Of a stretch of DNA of 64,000 bases, positions 1-10,506 are shown piece by piece. This stretch comes from Cepaea nemoralis. Taxonomy: Eukaryota > Mollusca > Gastropoda > Stylommatophora > Helicidae. Numbering within the stretch: position 1 is the first letter of the stretch; every line of letters starts with the position of its first letter. The translations under genes and the position numbers were made by a program. The stretch covers positions 814,001 to 878,000 of the forward strand of contig JACEFZ010024509.1 in NCBI GenBank assembly GCA_014155875.1, written 5' to 3'. The notes below the pieces were generated by a model. The model saw only the letters and a list, made by a program, of their open reading frames with translations, did no database searches and had not been told where the DNA came from.

Positions 1-181
1 ATTTCCAAACATTTTGAAATTCTTTAATATACGATATGAAAATGTTTCCTTAATTACACTAACTTGCGCTCCTGAATCAATCAATGTTCTAATTTTAAAT
101 TTACCTATTTCTATAATGCATGAACTGGGATCAATCATATTCACTGAAAACTGTTTTATCTCTCCAAGTTGAGGCCATTTT
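1..181 (-). pseudogene. Retropepsin-like aspartic protease, N-terminal part
   Basis: Reading the minus strand from about 180 towards 1 gives one open stretch containing LIDSGAQVSVI. This is the D-S/T-G active-site motif of retroviral-type aspartic proteases, with the hydrophobic strand IEIGKFKIRTL before it. The domain lies directly after the Gag zinc knuckle, as expected at the start of pol. The protease would cleave the element's own polyprotein. Only the N-terminal half is inside the window. Confidence 0.7.
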
Positions 182-241
182 CTACATTCTCTATTTCTAT
201 TTGTCCTACTATATTTGCCATTTGGATAATTAATATATTCA

Positions 242-1262
242 CTCATTCTTGGGACCTTTTTATTCTCCCTCCTACCGCAGGTCCTATTCAGTAAGTGGGA
301 CGCCAGTTTTCCTGCATTCTTGGCCTTGTAGAATTTCTCTGTCTGTCTTCATAATTTCTACTTGGTCCACTGTTTCCACCTCTATTCTGTGCACCAACCT
401 GAGCACGTCTGTTACCACAAAACCTAAAAGCGTGTCCCCTCTGACCACAGCTCCAACAAACCATATTTGTGCTATTTGCCGTCTCTCTTATAGGGTTTCT
501 CGTTTGTCTTTCTCTATCATGAGCATTTTGATTATTATTTCCCTGCAGTGTCTGTATTTCTCCCCGTCTTCTCCATCCGTACCTCGCTTGTCCTATCTCC
601 ATGGGTTCCTTCAATCCTCTCTTCTCTATTAGTTCCTATCTCTCGTCCTACCCTTAGTCTAAATCTTCTTCTCAAACTCTCCTCCTGTACAGCTATATCC
701 ACAGCCTGTGATAATCTTGCAGGATTTTCCCTCATAAGTTTAAATTTAAGTCCATCTGACTTTATCCCATCAACAAAAATTCCAACCAGCATTCTCTCTA
801 CTTCCCCGCCTTGAACATTCTGCCCTATGAATGCTTCCTCTGCTAAATTAATCAGCCTGTCACTAAACAACTGAACACTTTCTCCATCATGTTGCTTAGA
901 TTGTCTTAATACTGAGAAAGCATGTTGTGGATCTGTGATCTCCGCATACTTGTGGGCTAGATCATCCTTAAATTGCTCCCACGTCTCATCAGTTCCTGCT
1001 TCTAATTTTCTTCGAATATGATCAGAGACAGGCGATGCACTAGTTCCTATAAGCTAAATTTTTCTTATCCTCATCTGTAGCGTCCACTAGATAAGCATGC
1101 TTTTTCAATGGATACAACCCATTTCTTAAAATATTTCGCTTGTCCACTAAACTTCTCGATGTCAACAGCTACGCTTTGCTGTTTCAGTATTGTGTCTAAC
1201 TTTGATATGGCCCTACCTACACCACCAAGCACCTGTCCTAAAGAAAGATCCTGGGCTTCCAT
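242..1262 (-). pseudogene. Gag polyprotein of LTR retrotransposon, frame-disrupted
   Basis: The start codon at 1262 opens with MEAQDLSLGQVLGGV. The frame is lost around 1100, where an alternative frame continues as KHAYLVDATDEDKKN. Further pieces lie at 870-535 and 614-288. The last piece holds one CCHC zinc knuckle, CWSCGQRGHAFRFC (C-x2-C-x4-H-x4-C), followed by a basic, Gly/Asn/Arg-rich tail. This arrangement is typical of the nucleocapsid end of Ty3/gypsy Gag, which packages element RNA. At least one frameshift suggests inactivity. The first 30 residues resemble those of the Gag-like frame at 39542. Confidence 0.75.
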
Positions 1263-2660
1263 ATTAAAATCTGAAATACAAAATACACCAGCACAACACA
1301 ATATAATATGCCACTATATATATTAATACAATATTATCCTAAACTAAGCAAGTTCTATAACTTCTCAGCAATTTAAACTATTAATGTTTGTACTTTGTTC
1401 AATTGGTAATATTGTTAATATCGTTATTCTAAACTAACCAATTTCATAAGTTAATTACTATACTTGCTTCAATTCCTCAGTTATACACACTGTTCTGTTG
1501 TTTGCTCGATCGCTTCTTAGCTTAACAAACTGACCAGATGCCTGTCTTACGTTCCTGGGTGAAAATGACGTTAAGGCTCACGAAGTACAGTACAGCGTCC
1601 AAGAGATATGGCCCAATCGACAGAGTAATGAACTATTTGACTGCCGGTTCTCGGTGGATCTTTGATGGAAAACTTTTCTTCACTGACAATTCGCCCCTGG
1701 TCGGGTTCTTGACTGCCGCCTTGGATGGCCTTCGATGGAAACTCTCTTCACTAAAACGATTTAGTTGCAGTGGCTTCAAAAATTGCTGAACATCATTCAA
1801 TTGCAAGTTCCTTCGACTTTGGATGAGACTCGACAAAACGGCCAGTTCAAATTAATCGCCATTCTGGAAAATTTTAATTTTACTGACTTGAGATAACTTG
1901 AGCAGTCTCAAAAATTTTACTGACCTGGGGTAACAGCCGACCTTGAGTGACCTCAAAAAAATTAACTGGGCTGAGGCAACGTTGTACTTGGTAGAGTTTA
2001 GCGTTATCGTGGCTTTGCTGTCCGATTAGACCTGATTATCCGGCTGCAGGCTAGACAATTCTCACAGTAACGCCCCAGGTTTATAAGGTGGATGATGTAT
2101 TCCACCAGCGGCATCATCCAAGAGTGACGACGTGAAGCAGCAGTAGTTACTCTAATTGGCTTCGAGTTCAGCAAATATCACTGTACGTCAAGTATCAGGC
2201 CACTGTGTAACAATGACTCAGGCATGGCCACAGAACATCGGTACCTCAGTTAGACAATACTGAGTAGCTTCTTAACCTTCACAGAGGACTATATTTCGAT
2301 AATTCAGTAGCCCGAGAAATCACAACAACTACCCCTGGGCGGGCTTTCAGTTGCTGCGTCTCTAAAATATAATCAACAAAAATAGTATGCATCCATTTTC
2401 TAGACGCGGTCAAAAGAAGTCTCCGCTTGTGCAAGATCATCCCCGCAGCGACCCATATGTTGGAATCCTGGTCACGACAACAAAATAGACTGTATAGGTG
2501 AACAAGGCTGCTGTATACAATTGATGGTACGTGTCGATAGATAACAAAGTACAACTTGACGATGTATTCAAGTTTATTTGACATCAGTTTATAAAAATAC
2601 CGTCCAGATGAAAATCATACGTCTTGTTCTTATAGACGGCTAATATGGAAGACTGTTTAC
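1263..2660. other. Untranslated leader and probable 5' LTR region, ends not resolved
   Basis: No gene is visible. This stretch lies just upstream of the Gag start and should contain the leader, primer-binding site and 5' LTR of the minus-strand element. A TATAAA-like string on the minus strand near 2080 could be an LTR promoter. The LTR cannot be delimited without its partner copy. Confidence 0.3.
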
Positions 2661-2663
2661 GTC

Positions 2664-2711
2664 AACGCGTGAGCAACCCTAGTTACCTAAAACTAATCGT
2701 GCTCACGCGTT
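2664..2711. repeat. Short perfect inverted repeat (12-bp arms, 24-nt loop)
   Basis: The arms aacgcgtgagca (2664-2675) and tgctcacgcgtt (2700-2711) are exact reverse complements. They could form a cruciform or RNA hairpin. No associated element was recognised. Confidence 0.6.
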
Positions 2712-3161
2712 CACAAATCCATTTCCCCATTTTGCACAGCATCTATTAACTCACTAAATCCCCAACAGAGATGGTGCTCTGTTACAATATAATTAGAATT
2801 ATGTGATGCTAAAATTGCAGGTAGTGGTCATTATCCAGACCTGACTTTGTGAATGCAGCACTTTGTGAAAGTAGTTGTAGCAGCTTGACTGAATGCGGTA
2901 GCCACTTAACTGAGTGAGGCAGCTGAGATAGTGAAGCCAAATACTATTCCACAGCAACTTCCTGCCAATTTTCACCACCTTTCCAGGACAGGTATCACAT
3001 ATCCTTATATCCAGGTATAGATGAAGAACACAAGTGAGCCAAATGTATAATAAATCACCGGGGAAAACAATAAAGAACTCTAGAATATTCTACACTGACT
3101 GTTACCGAGATCCAATAACTGGACGGTAAACCAACCAGGGGGAACCCAGTTCTTTCCACAG

Positions 3162-3278
3162 ATTAGGCCAGCAGAAGAGGCCCAATACTTAAGAACAGAT
3201 GCAACTCTGAGGACCATGTATGATAACGTGGCACAGCCAGGGGATAGATATTTAGTTAAGAGAGTAATAGAACCATAA
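3162..3278 (+). CDS. Possible terminal coding exon of an unrecognised gene
   Basis: A pyrimidine-rich tract ending in ttctttccacag gives a good 3' splice site at 3160-3161. It is followed by 38 open codons, beginning IRPAEEAQYLRTD and ending DRYLVKRVIEP, then TAA at 3276-3278. An AATAAA poly(A) signal sits 70 bases downstream (3347-3352). Acceptor, short open tail, stop and poly(A) signal together suit a last exon. The frame is also open upstream of the acceptor for about 20 codons, so a piece of a transposon ORF is an alternative. I do not recognise the protein and see no partner exon. Confidence 0.3.
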   Translation: MRPAEEAQYLRTDATLRTMYDNVAQPGDRYLVKRVIEP

Positions 3279-3594
3279 TGTTGTAATTGTACTGTATTGT
3301 TGGTTGTATGTTACTACATGTATAATCAATTGTTCCATTTATATATAATAAAATGGAAAAAAAATTACAGGTTATTGTCTCTTTTGAGAGTTCTCTTGTC
3401 ATACTAAAATTGTTGTAAGCAATTACCCTAGATTAATTATTCAGCTGGTAGAGGAGAGGCAAGGAACCATCCATAAGGACATTTGGGATACTCAGTAAAA
3501 ATTTCATTTTTTCCTTGAGGTATTCCTTGGTTCTCCAAAACTCTATTTAATGGTCTCAAATCATTGAGCCAGTAACAGATAAATTAATTTTAAC
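3279..3594. other. Possible 3' UTR and unassigned sequence
   Basis: Contains the AATAAA signal at 3347-3352 and otherwise no recognisable coding or repeat feature. Confidence 0.3.
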
Positions 3595-3602
3595 GGGCAG
3601 GA

Positions 3603-4016
3603 TCACATTGAGAAAGAGGAACTCTGGATCCTTAAAATAGTCCCCTGCATGTATTCGTGAAATGATTTCACGAGACTAAGAAGGGTGGGTGGACATCCTA
3701 TCTTTTCAAGGATCTTAAAAAGGCCGTTTCTGCTCACGAGGTCAAATGCCTTTGTGAGGTCGATGAAAGCAATATATAATGGCTTCTTCTGTTCTCTGCA
3801 CTTCTCTTGGAGCTGCCGGAGTGAGAAAATCATATCGATGGTGGACTTGCTGGGTGTAAATCCGCACTGTGATTCGGGGTAGATTTTTTCAGCATTAATG
3901 TGTAACCTTTTAAAGATTACTCGAGCACAATTATTGCCTGTAATGCTGAGTAGGGAAATGCCACGATAGTTGTTGCAGTCGCTTCTGTCGCCTTTGTTTT
4001 TCATAAAGGGAAACAA
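3603..4016 (-). pseudogene. LINE reverse transcriptase, fingers/palm part
   Basis: The motifs CNNYRGISLL, SQCGFTPSKSTIDMIFSLRQL and FIDLTKAFDLVSRNGLF are the classic fingers and palm A signatures of non-LTR reverse transcriptases. The Asp in FIDLTKAFD is the first catalytic Asp. The polypeptide stops before motif C (xxADD), so the domain is incomplete. It belongs with the endonuclease upstream on the same strand. The clade was not determined. Confidence 0.85.
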
Positions 4017-4474
4017 TGATTGCGTCTTTCATATCTTGTGGTACTGATTTTTCTTTCCAGCAGAGTTGAAATATTTCATACAGTTCTGGGATGATTGGGA
4101 TGATTTCTTTGCTACATTTTTTTTAAATTACAGGTGGAATACTATCTTTTCATGGTGCCTTGACGGATTTGAGAGTGTCTAGTGCTTCACTGATTTCCGT
4201 GAGTCGTGGTTCGTTATCCAGGGCATGCATGGTGGACTGTTGATCGATGGTTTCCAGAGCTTCTTCTCCGACAGTGTTCTCCACTGAGTATAGCTCTGAG
4301 AAGTGTTCTACCCAGCGATCCATTTGTTTCGCTCGATCTTTTATGATTACCCCCTATGTTGATCGTAAAGTGGCCATCTTAGTTTTTGATGACCACAGCT
4401 AGTTTGATGCCCTCGTACATTCCTCTTATATTTCCTGTGTCTGCACAAGTTTGAATTTGAGCAGAGAGCTGTAG

Positions 4475-5560
4475 TCAGTACCTGTTCGCACATCTTCTTG
4501 CCATCTGTTGTACTGTATTCCTGGCTGTTCGCATTGCCTGCAATGTTTTCTCTGAAGGTGATGTTTTATACATTGAGAATGCATGTCTCTTTATCTCCAG
4601 GACTGGGAGCATCTCTTCAGAGTGTGCCTCAAACCAGTAGGTTGAATTAGTTTGCTTCTTGCCAAATGTTGATAGTGCTGTATTGTAGATGGTGTCGCGA
4701 AAATGACTCCATTTCTCGGTGGCAGTTCCGTTTGTGTGGCCAGGCAGAGTCTTTGCTAGAACCTGGGTGAATTTGTTGACCTTCTCTTTATTTTGGGTGC
4801 CTCTGGTGTCAATGCGTGGTCCTCCTTCTGTTCTGCTTCTGTAGATTCTCTTCGGCTTTATCTTCACCTTGCTGGCGACGAGTGAATGGTCGGTGCCGCA
4901 GTCGGCACTGTGATAGCTACGAGTCAGCAGTACGTTGCGGAGACTGCTGCGTTTGGTGAGCACCAAACCAATTTGTGCCATTTTTAAAAGAAATGTAGGA
5001 TGCCTCCATGACACCTTGTATTGAGTTTTCGTGTCTAAGAAGGTGTTGGTCACGCACAGATTATAATGGCTGCAGAATTCCAAGAGACGTTGTCCATTGT
5101 CATTAATCTTCCCAACGCCAGACTGTCCTAGACATGAAGGCCAAGAATTCTGGTCGGAGCCAACCCTGGCATTGAAATCCCCTAGTATAAAGAGATGTTG
5201 TTTCTCTTGTGTTTCACTGACTTCTTTGCTAAGGTCGTCATAAAACTTGTCTTTAGATTCTGATGCTGCAGTTAGTGTTGGGGCGTAAACGCTTATAATA
5301 CTAACTGGGCCTGCCTCTGTCTGGAGTTGGAGCTTCAGTATTCTTTCAGTGCCATCACTTGGCGATACGATGGACTTAAGCAGCTTGTTTCTGATAGCGA
5401 AGCCAACTCCATGCTCCCCGGTCTCGCCGCACGACTTGCCATTGCAGTAGAAAGTGAAGTCCCTCTCCTTGATGTTTCCAGATTCTTGGAGTCTCAGCTC
5501 TTGCAGGGCGACAATGTCTGAGTAGTTCGTTGTTTATCACTGCAGTTGTGTGCATCCACA
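4475..5560 (-). pseudogene. LINE APE-type endonuclease domain
   Basis: The domain would nick target DNA to prime reverse transcription. Visible motifs in order on the minus strand are a region around VSIISVYAPTL (near 5300), ILGDFNARVG with the conserved GDFN (near 5190), and GTDHSLVASKV, which holds the catalytic Asp-His pair, near 4880. A basic linker rich in Arg and Lys follows, down to 4475. Several frame changes interrupt the reading frame (one near 5083), so no intact protein is made. It is continuous with the reverse transcriptase piece downstream. Confidence 0.8.
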
Positions 5561-5599
5561 ATATCGTTTAGATCGTCTGAGATGGATTAGTTCGTGTGT

Positions 5600-5768
5600 C
5601 GACTCCCTTCAGTGTCATGACACTCAGTGTCTTCCTCTCTTTTTCCAAAATTGTTCTGGCTGTCATAACATGTTCCAGTTTTTGTCTTCTCAAAACGTGG
5701 CCAAAAATTGATGCCTGCCTCTTGATGATGTTTGTGGTAAGATCTCCTTGCGAAATGCTAAGATTACT
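5600..5768 (-). mobile_element. LINE 3'-terminal fragment
   Basis: Minus-strand translation reads [19 protein letters not shown], the C-terminal tail that recurs in other copies in this window (12840-12900 and 61730-61770, both plus strand). It belongs to a different LINE from the adjacent endonuclease fragment and is bounded on the right by a long (TA)n tract. Confidence 0.7.
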
Positions 5769-5771
5769 CGT

Positions 5772-5878
<107 letters not shown>

Positions 5879-6069
5879 TGCAACAGAAAGGCAAATCTTA
5901 GCATGAATAAAATACAACACCAGTCATGGTTACTACAAAGATAAATTGTATATCCACAAGCAACATCAAAGTGAATGGAATCAATCTGAAACAAGGCAAT
6001 GCATTTAAATATTTAACTACTTCAATAACAACAGATAGAAGATGTATTAACTAATTAAGTGCATGGGAT

Positions 6070-6590
6070 GATTAATTTATTTTTATCATGTCGATAGCTG
6101 GAAGGAATATCTGGAAGAATGTCTGTTTAGGAGACTGGATGTAACTATTCAAAACAATGTCAACGGTCCACCAATATTTGCAATGGAAGTTAAACATGCA
6201 CTACACTGTATGAAGAAAGTAAAGGCACTCGGTTCATACAATGTTAAATTGGAGACTGAGTCTTTAGGATATGTTGGAAGTGGAATATTAACAAAATGTC
6301 CATATGACACCTACACGGGTTGGTACATTCTTAGTGACCTAATAAAATCAATCTTTATAGCTTTTCAAAACAAACAAACAAACAAAGAAACAAACCAGGC
6401 ATTTTAGAATGCGAAGATAAACGCACAATATCTTATGAGTCACATGTCAAAGCTTTTACTGAGAATAATTATGAGAAGAATAAGAAACAAAGTTAAACAA
6501 TAAATTAGTGAGGGAAAGAGCAAAAATAACAAAAAACAATGTTATATATATTCTCAGGACACTATTAGAAAGACCTGTAGAAACACGCTT
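6070..6590 (+). mobile_element. Decayed LINE reverse transcriptase fragment
   Basis: Plus-strand frames give EVKHALHCMKKVKALGS (a degraded form of the finger motif with a KALGPD core), then NDLIKSIFIA-like and MSHMSKLLLRIIMRRIRNKV pieces in shifting frames. These are fingers-domain signatures of the LINE family whose better-preserved copy is at 20415-21690. Stops and an AACA-repeat insertion near 6380 show long decay. Confidence 0.7.
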
Positions 6591-6956
6591 GCTTGCTTGC
6601 TTTAAAAATAAAAATTCCAAATTCGGCCTCGTTCAACGTGCTTCTTTCAGCTGTAGTTATTGTTGAGGTGCGTGGTTTTTGTGGGTTTATTCACCCTGAT
6701 TATTGTCTTGTGCGCTCTTACGAGTTGGTTCTGATCCGAACTGGTTTTATAGGCTTTTGTGTCTGTGAGGTCAGCTGGGGGATTTGTGGTGGCTGTCTTT
6801 CGTGCCTATCTCCTCTAGTGTTGTCTTTTGTTAGTGAAGGCTGCTGGTTCGTCTGGATTGACTGGTTGAAGTCCTTATAAGGACTTTTTATTTGGTATTT
6901 TTGCCTCCTTTTTTGTGTATTGCATGTAGAAGCTTTTCGGTGTTTTTATTTTCCTC
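6591..6956 (-). other. Sequence 3' of the LINE ORF1, no confident coding
   Basis: This lies directly downstream (minus strand) of the ORF1 stop at 6957. It probably belongs to the same Jockey/I-like element, leading to its ORF2, but no reverse transcriptase motif is visible and several stops occur. Confidence 0.35.
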
Positions 6957-7106
6957 CTAGGGCCTGTTTTCACTTTCCATTTTGAGTTTCTGTGGCCTTT
7001 CGATGTCTTCCTCTGCAGTCAGCCTTGGGATCATCTCTCCGTCTTCTATATAGTACTCGAAGTCGATCTCGCAGTTATAGTGTACATCCGGGTATTCTAC
7101 CGGTTT
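6957..7106 (-). pseudogene. LINE ORF1 C-terminal part, beyond the nested insertion
   Basis: Reads GKPVEYPDVHYNCEIDFEYY at its start and ends KMESENRP with TAG at 6957. It is in the same frame as the Lys-rich end of the segment at 10507 once the inserted LINE and one target-site copy are removed. This is the end of ORF1. Confidence 0.75.
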
Positions 7107-7113
7107 CCCGAGT

Positions 7114-7115
<2 letters not shown>

Positions 7116-7186
<71 letters not shown>

Positions 7187-7203
7187 CCATCATCATCATC
7201 ATC
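7116..7203. repeat. (TCA)n microsatellite, the LINE 3' tail
   Basis: About 88 bp of TCA repeats with one CAC variant and a GTC at the right end. On the minus strand it reads (TGA)n. The same trinucleotide tail follows related LINE copies at 32540 and 43350. Confidence 0.95.
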
Positions 7204-7209
7204 GTCAAG

Positions 7210-7784
7210 TGTCCTGCCAGCTGGCGTAGGCGTTCATGACTCTCCACAGATCTCGGTCTTTGGTTTTCTGGATCAACTCTGCTGCTGATATTCCTCCGTG
7301 TCACCGTCTCAATCCATCCAACGTAATTTTTCTTGGTCTGCCTCTGCCTCTCTTCCCTCGATCTTTCCAGTTGTCACGATGTTCTCAATGCCTCTCTTCT
7401 CATTACATGACCAAATAAAGTTGTTTGTCTCTTTCTTATTGTTTTAAATAGTGTCCTAGTTTCATTAGCCTGTTTCAGGCAGTTGTCGTTAGTTACTCTG
7501 GCAGTCCAAGGAATTCTCAACATTCGTCTCAGGAACCACATCTCTGTTGCTTCTAATTTCTTCTTAATTTGTTCATTTACATTACAAGATTCACTGCCAT
7601 ACAGCAAAACTGGTTCTACATAGCATTTCAGCACTCTCTTTCTTACACTCAGTGACAGTGACCTATTGCACAAGATACTCTTCATTTTCTGAAATGCGGC
7701 CTTTGCCTGTCCTATTCTGCTCTTAATCTCTGTTGTACATCTTCCATCTGATGTTATAAATGTCCCTAGGTATCTAAAATTTTC
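7210..7784 (-). pseudogene. LINE reverse transcriptase C-terminal region
   Basis: Minus-strand translation gives FRYLGTFITSDGRCTTEIKS, then KRVLKCYVEPVLLYGSESC, WFLRRMLRIPWTARVTN and FGHVMRRE. These are the thumb and C-terminal signatures shared by the LINE family at 20415-21690. The hAT insertion interrupts the frame just before FRYLG. The frame also breaks near 7374. This part follows the polymerase core and normally runs to the 3' tail, here (TGA)n at 7116-7203. Confidence 0.85.
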
Positions 7785-7792
7785 CACTCGGT

Positions 7793-10394
7793 TAGGGTTG
7801 CCAGACGTCCGGCAAAGAGAGGACATGTCCTCCTTTTTAGCCTCGTGTCCTCCCTCCGGCAGGCAAAGCTAAAAACCTTTAAAATGTTCTTTAAAAAAAA
7901 TTTTATGTTAATATTTTGTATGTATTGTTGTTACAACTTACAATGTATCTACACTCTACCATGTGTTTACATTCTTTATTAAAACCCATTGCTTAATAAT
8001 ATTTATTTAATTTTCCTATTTATACCAAATGTGAAAAACCAATTATTTGTATAATTTGAATCTAACTGTTGCTCTAATCGGCAACACTAACAATGCTGTA
8101 GTCTCTATGGTCAAAATGTTAATGTTATTTCCGGTTCCGGTAGCAGAGACGCCACTTAAAATTGTTTTTTAATTTGTAATTTTAGCCTTCTATATTTATA
8201 AAAATGGCTTCTACAAAGAGAAAATGCAAATTCTCGAACACTATGAAAAATAAGTTTCCATGCTTCGTTGAAAGATGCAACGAGAATGAGGCAAAGTGTA
8301 CGATTTGCGATAGTTACTTGTCCGTTGCCAACAAATGAACTACTGACTTGGAGCGCCATGTTGACAGTGAGAGACATAGAAACCTAATCAAAGTGTCCGC
8401 GTCATCTAGCACATTGATGTCTTTTTTTTCAGCCTAAGTACTCAAATGTGTTGCTGAAAGCGCATGCGGATGAAGCAACTTTGGCATTTCATACAGTTTG
8501 TCATCATCAGTCTTACAACTCGATTACCTGCACAGCTGGTTTGATGCACACATTATTTGAAGATTCAGAAATTGCTAAAAATATTGCTTGTGCAAAAACA
8601 AAGACTGAAGCCATAATAAATGAGATAAATGTCCCCCACACTGTTGAAGAATTGGATAAATCTTTAAGTGGTATTTCATGTTTCGGTCTTTCGACAGATG
8701 CTAGCAATCACGGCTCGCAGAAAATATTTCTGTTCGTTGTTCAATACTTTGACTGGAAGGCAGGTGGTATCCCAACTAAGACTCTCGAGTTAGACAACAC
8801 ACCAGATGAAACCTCAGAAACTATATCACAGTATATTTTGAGAACACTCCAAAAACATGATTTGTACTTCAAATGTGTTGCTTTTGCTGGTGACAATGCC
8901 AATTTAAATTTTGGAGGCATTAACAGAAGAGAATGTAAAAATGTGTTCTCGCATTTGAAGGAAGCCCTGAGCAAGCCATTAGTAGGCGTTGGCTGTTCTG
9001 CTCATGTTCAGTACAACTGCATCCAACATGGCGCAGATTTAATGCAGATTGACGCTGAATCTATTGTCTTGTAGATATTCAATTACATTTCTATATACAC
9101 TGTCAAAACAGAAACTTTAAAGGATGTTTGTGACATGTCAACATTAACTATCAGCAACTACTCTATCACTTTAAAACTAGATGGCTCAGTTTGTTTCCAG
9201 CTGTTGAGAGGCTGTTTACTGCTTTGAAAGAATATTTTCTTTCTGTAAACCAACTACCTGCTATGATAACAAAATTTTTGGAAAACGATTTTTCAGACGG
9301 TTACCTTCGGTTTGTGCATTCTTTGATGCCTGTCTTCCAAGTCAATATTTCGGCCATTGAAAAAGAAGAAACATCAGTGTTAGAGGTTATGAGCCTTCTT
9401 CACACAACCTTGGAAGTTTTGAAAGGCAGATTGAAGGAGACATTTATTTCACTGAAAGTCAGGGAGATGTTGAGAAGACTTAAGGAAAGTGGTCGAGAAG
9501 AAGAGTGTACTAGTTTTGCGGCAGACGTTAGGTTGGTGTATGAATCATGCATTAGTTACTTAGAAATGTTTTTGAAACCTTTTGATGAATTTCAGTACAT
9601 TGGTTGGATGTACTTAAATAAAATCAAAGACTACATTTGATGACCTTTTGACATGCATATTGCACTTGAAAGAGAAGGGTATTATTGTAGATGATGTGCA
9701 ATTGTTTGACCAAAACTGCAATCTTAAATCATTTGTGCAAGACAAGAATGAACAGTTTTTTAAAGACTCTTGCATGAACAGTGGAGTTTATTTTTCCAAA
9801 GTTGCCCAAATGCATGTTGCTTTTCAGAGTAACTTAAAATTTGTGAAGTATTCTTCTGTATCCCTGGACACAATGGCAATGTGGAAAGAGTGTTCTCCTT
9901 GATTAATGCTCAATGGACAAAGGAAAGGAACAGACTCTTACTCAACTCTGTAAAGGGAATCATTCTCACAAAGTACAATTTGAAGAATCTTACCTGTGAA
10001 TAGTTTTATGCAATTGTGATTGCTAACTAGGATCTTCTACGAAAAGTTGGCTCCTCCCAGAAATATGTTGTGTAATTAATACAGATTATAAGGTAATAAT
10101 TTATAATCGGCTGTTTCAATAATGCTTTTTTTTAGCATTTTGAAAAAGGCCTCCATTGAATTTATATTTATTTTTTAACATGATTGTTTCTTGGTCGATT
10201 CACTAACAGTAAGATACACTTATCGGCAGCTATTGTAATAAAATTGTAATGTTTGTGGGTTTAATCTGAAACGATGTAAATGAAACATATAATATGTCCT
10301 CCTTTGTCCTCCTTTTTGTCGTATTATGCCTCCTGTGTCCTCCCTTTTGTCTTATTATGTCCTCCTTTTGGTGCCCACGTATCTGGCAAGCCTA
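7793..10394 (+). mobile_element. hAT DNA transposon, complete ends, dead coding region
   Basis: The left terminus TAGGGTTGCCAGACGT matches the reverse complement of the right terminus (TAGGCTTGCCAGATACGT). The flanks carry 8-bp direct repeats CACTCGGT (7785-7792) and CACTTGGT (10395-10402), the duplication size typical of hAT. Both subterminal regions are rich in GTCCTCC-type motifs, possible transposase-binding repeats. The 2.6-kb length and internal BED-hAT coding region agree. It interrupts the LINE reverse transcriptase frame. Confidence 0.93.
8214..10003 (+). pseudogene. hAT-family transposase with BED zinc finger
   Basis: From ATG at 8214 the sequence encodes a BED finger (CTICDSYLSV, then HVDSERH) with an in-frame TGA at 8336. 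A frameshift near 8430 leads to a 208-codon block holding LSTDASNHGSQ and FAGDNANLN (likely catalytic Asp residues) and the hAT insertion-domain motif GCSAHVQYNC. TAG at 9072 and more frame changes follow. The C-terminal dimerisation block GNVERVFSLINAQW ... KERNRL is at 9865-10003, ending with TAG. All hAT domains are present in order, but stops and frameshifts make it a pseudogene. It would have excised and inserted the element in the nucleus. Confidence 0.9.
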
Positions 10395-10506
10395 CACTTG
10401 GTTAAGAATTTTTCCTTCTATTTCATTATCACATTTTGGTGTCACCATTTTCTTTGATATCACCATTGTTACTGTTTTCTTGATATTCAAGGAGAGTCCT
10501 GAGTTT

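Larger units (their letters stand above)
1..1262 (-). mobile_element. LTR retrotransposon, partial (gag and start of pol), runs off left edge
   Basis: On the minus strand a Gag-like start near 1262 is followed by a CCHC zinc knuckle and then a retropepsin-like active site, the order expected for the first part of a Ty3/gypsy-type element. The rest of pol and the 3' LTR lie beyond the left edge. The coding frame is interrupted, so this copy looks decayed. Its 5' LTR should lie to the right of 1262, but I could not define LTR ends because the partner LTR is outside the window. Confidence 0.75.
3595..5565 (-). mobile_element. LINE fragment with endonuclease and partial reverse transcriptase
   Basis: Minus-strand translation in several frames gives an apurinic-type endonuclease (ILGDFNARVG near 5190; GTDHSLVASKV near 4880), a linker, then reverse transcriptase fingers and palm. 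The element is degraded by frameshifts and stops. It ends inside the reverse transcriptase, before the catalytic Y/FADD motif, so the 3' part is missing. That is unusual, because LINE copies normally lose their 5' ends. Confidence 0.85.
7107..10506 (-). mobile_element. LINE 3' fragment inserted in ORF1, with (TCA)n tail and 9-bp target duplication
   Basis: The minus-strand element is 5'-truncated at 10497 inside the reverse transcriptase (NSGLSLNIKKT near 10490). It continues across the nested hAT element and ends at 7116 in a (TGA)n tail. The flanking 9-bp repeats match at 8 of 9 positions. A 5' truncation, a simple-repeat 3' tail and a short duplication are hallmarks of target-primed LINE insertion. 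Confidence 0.85.
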
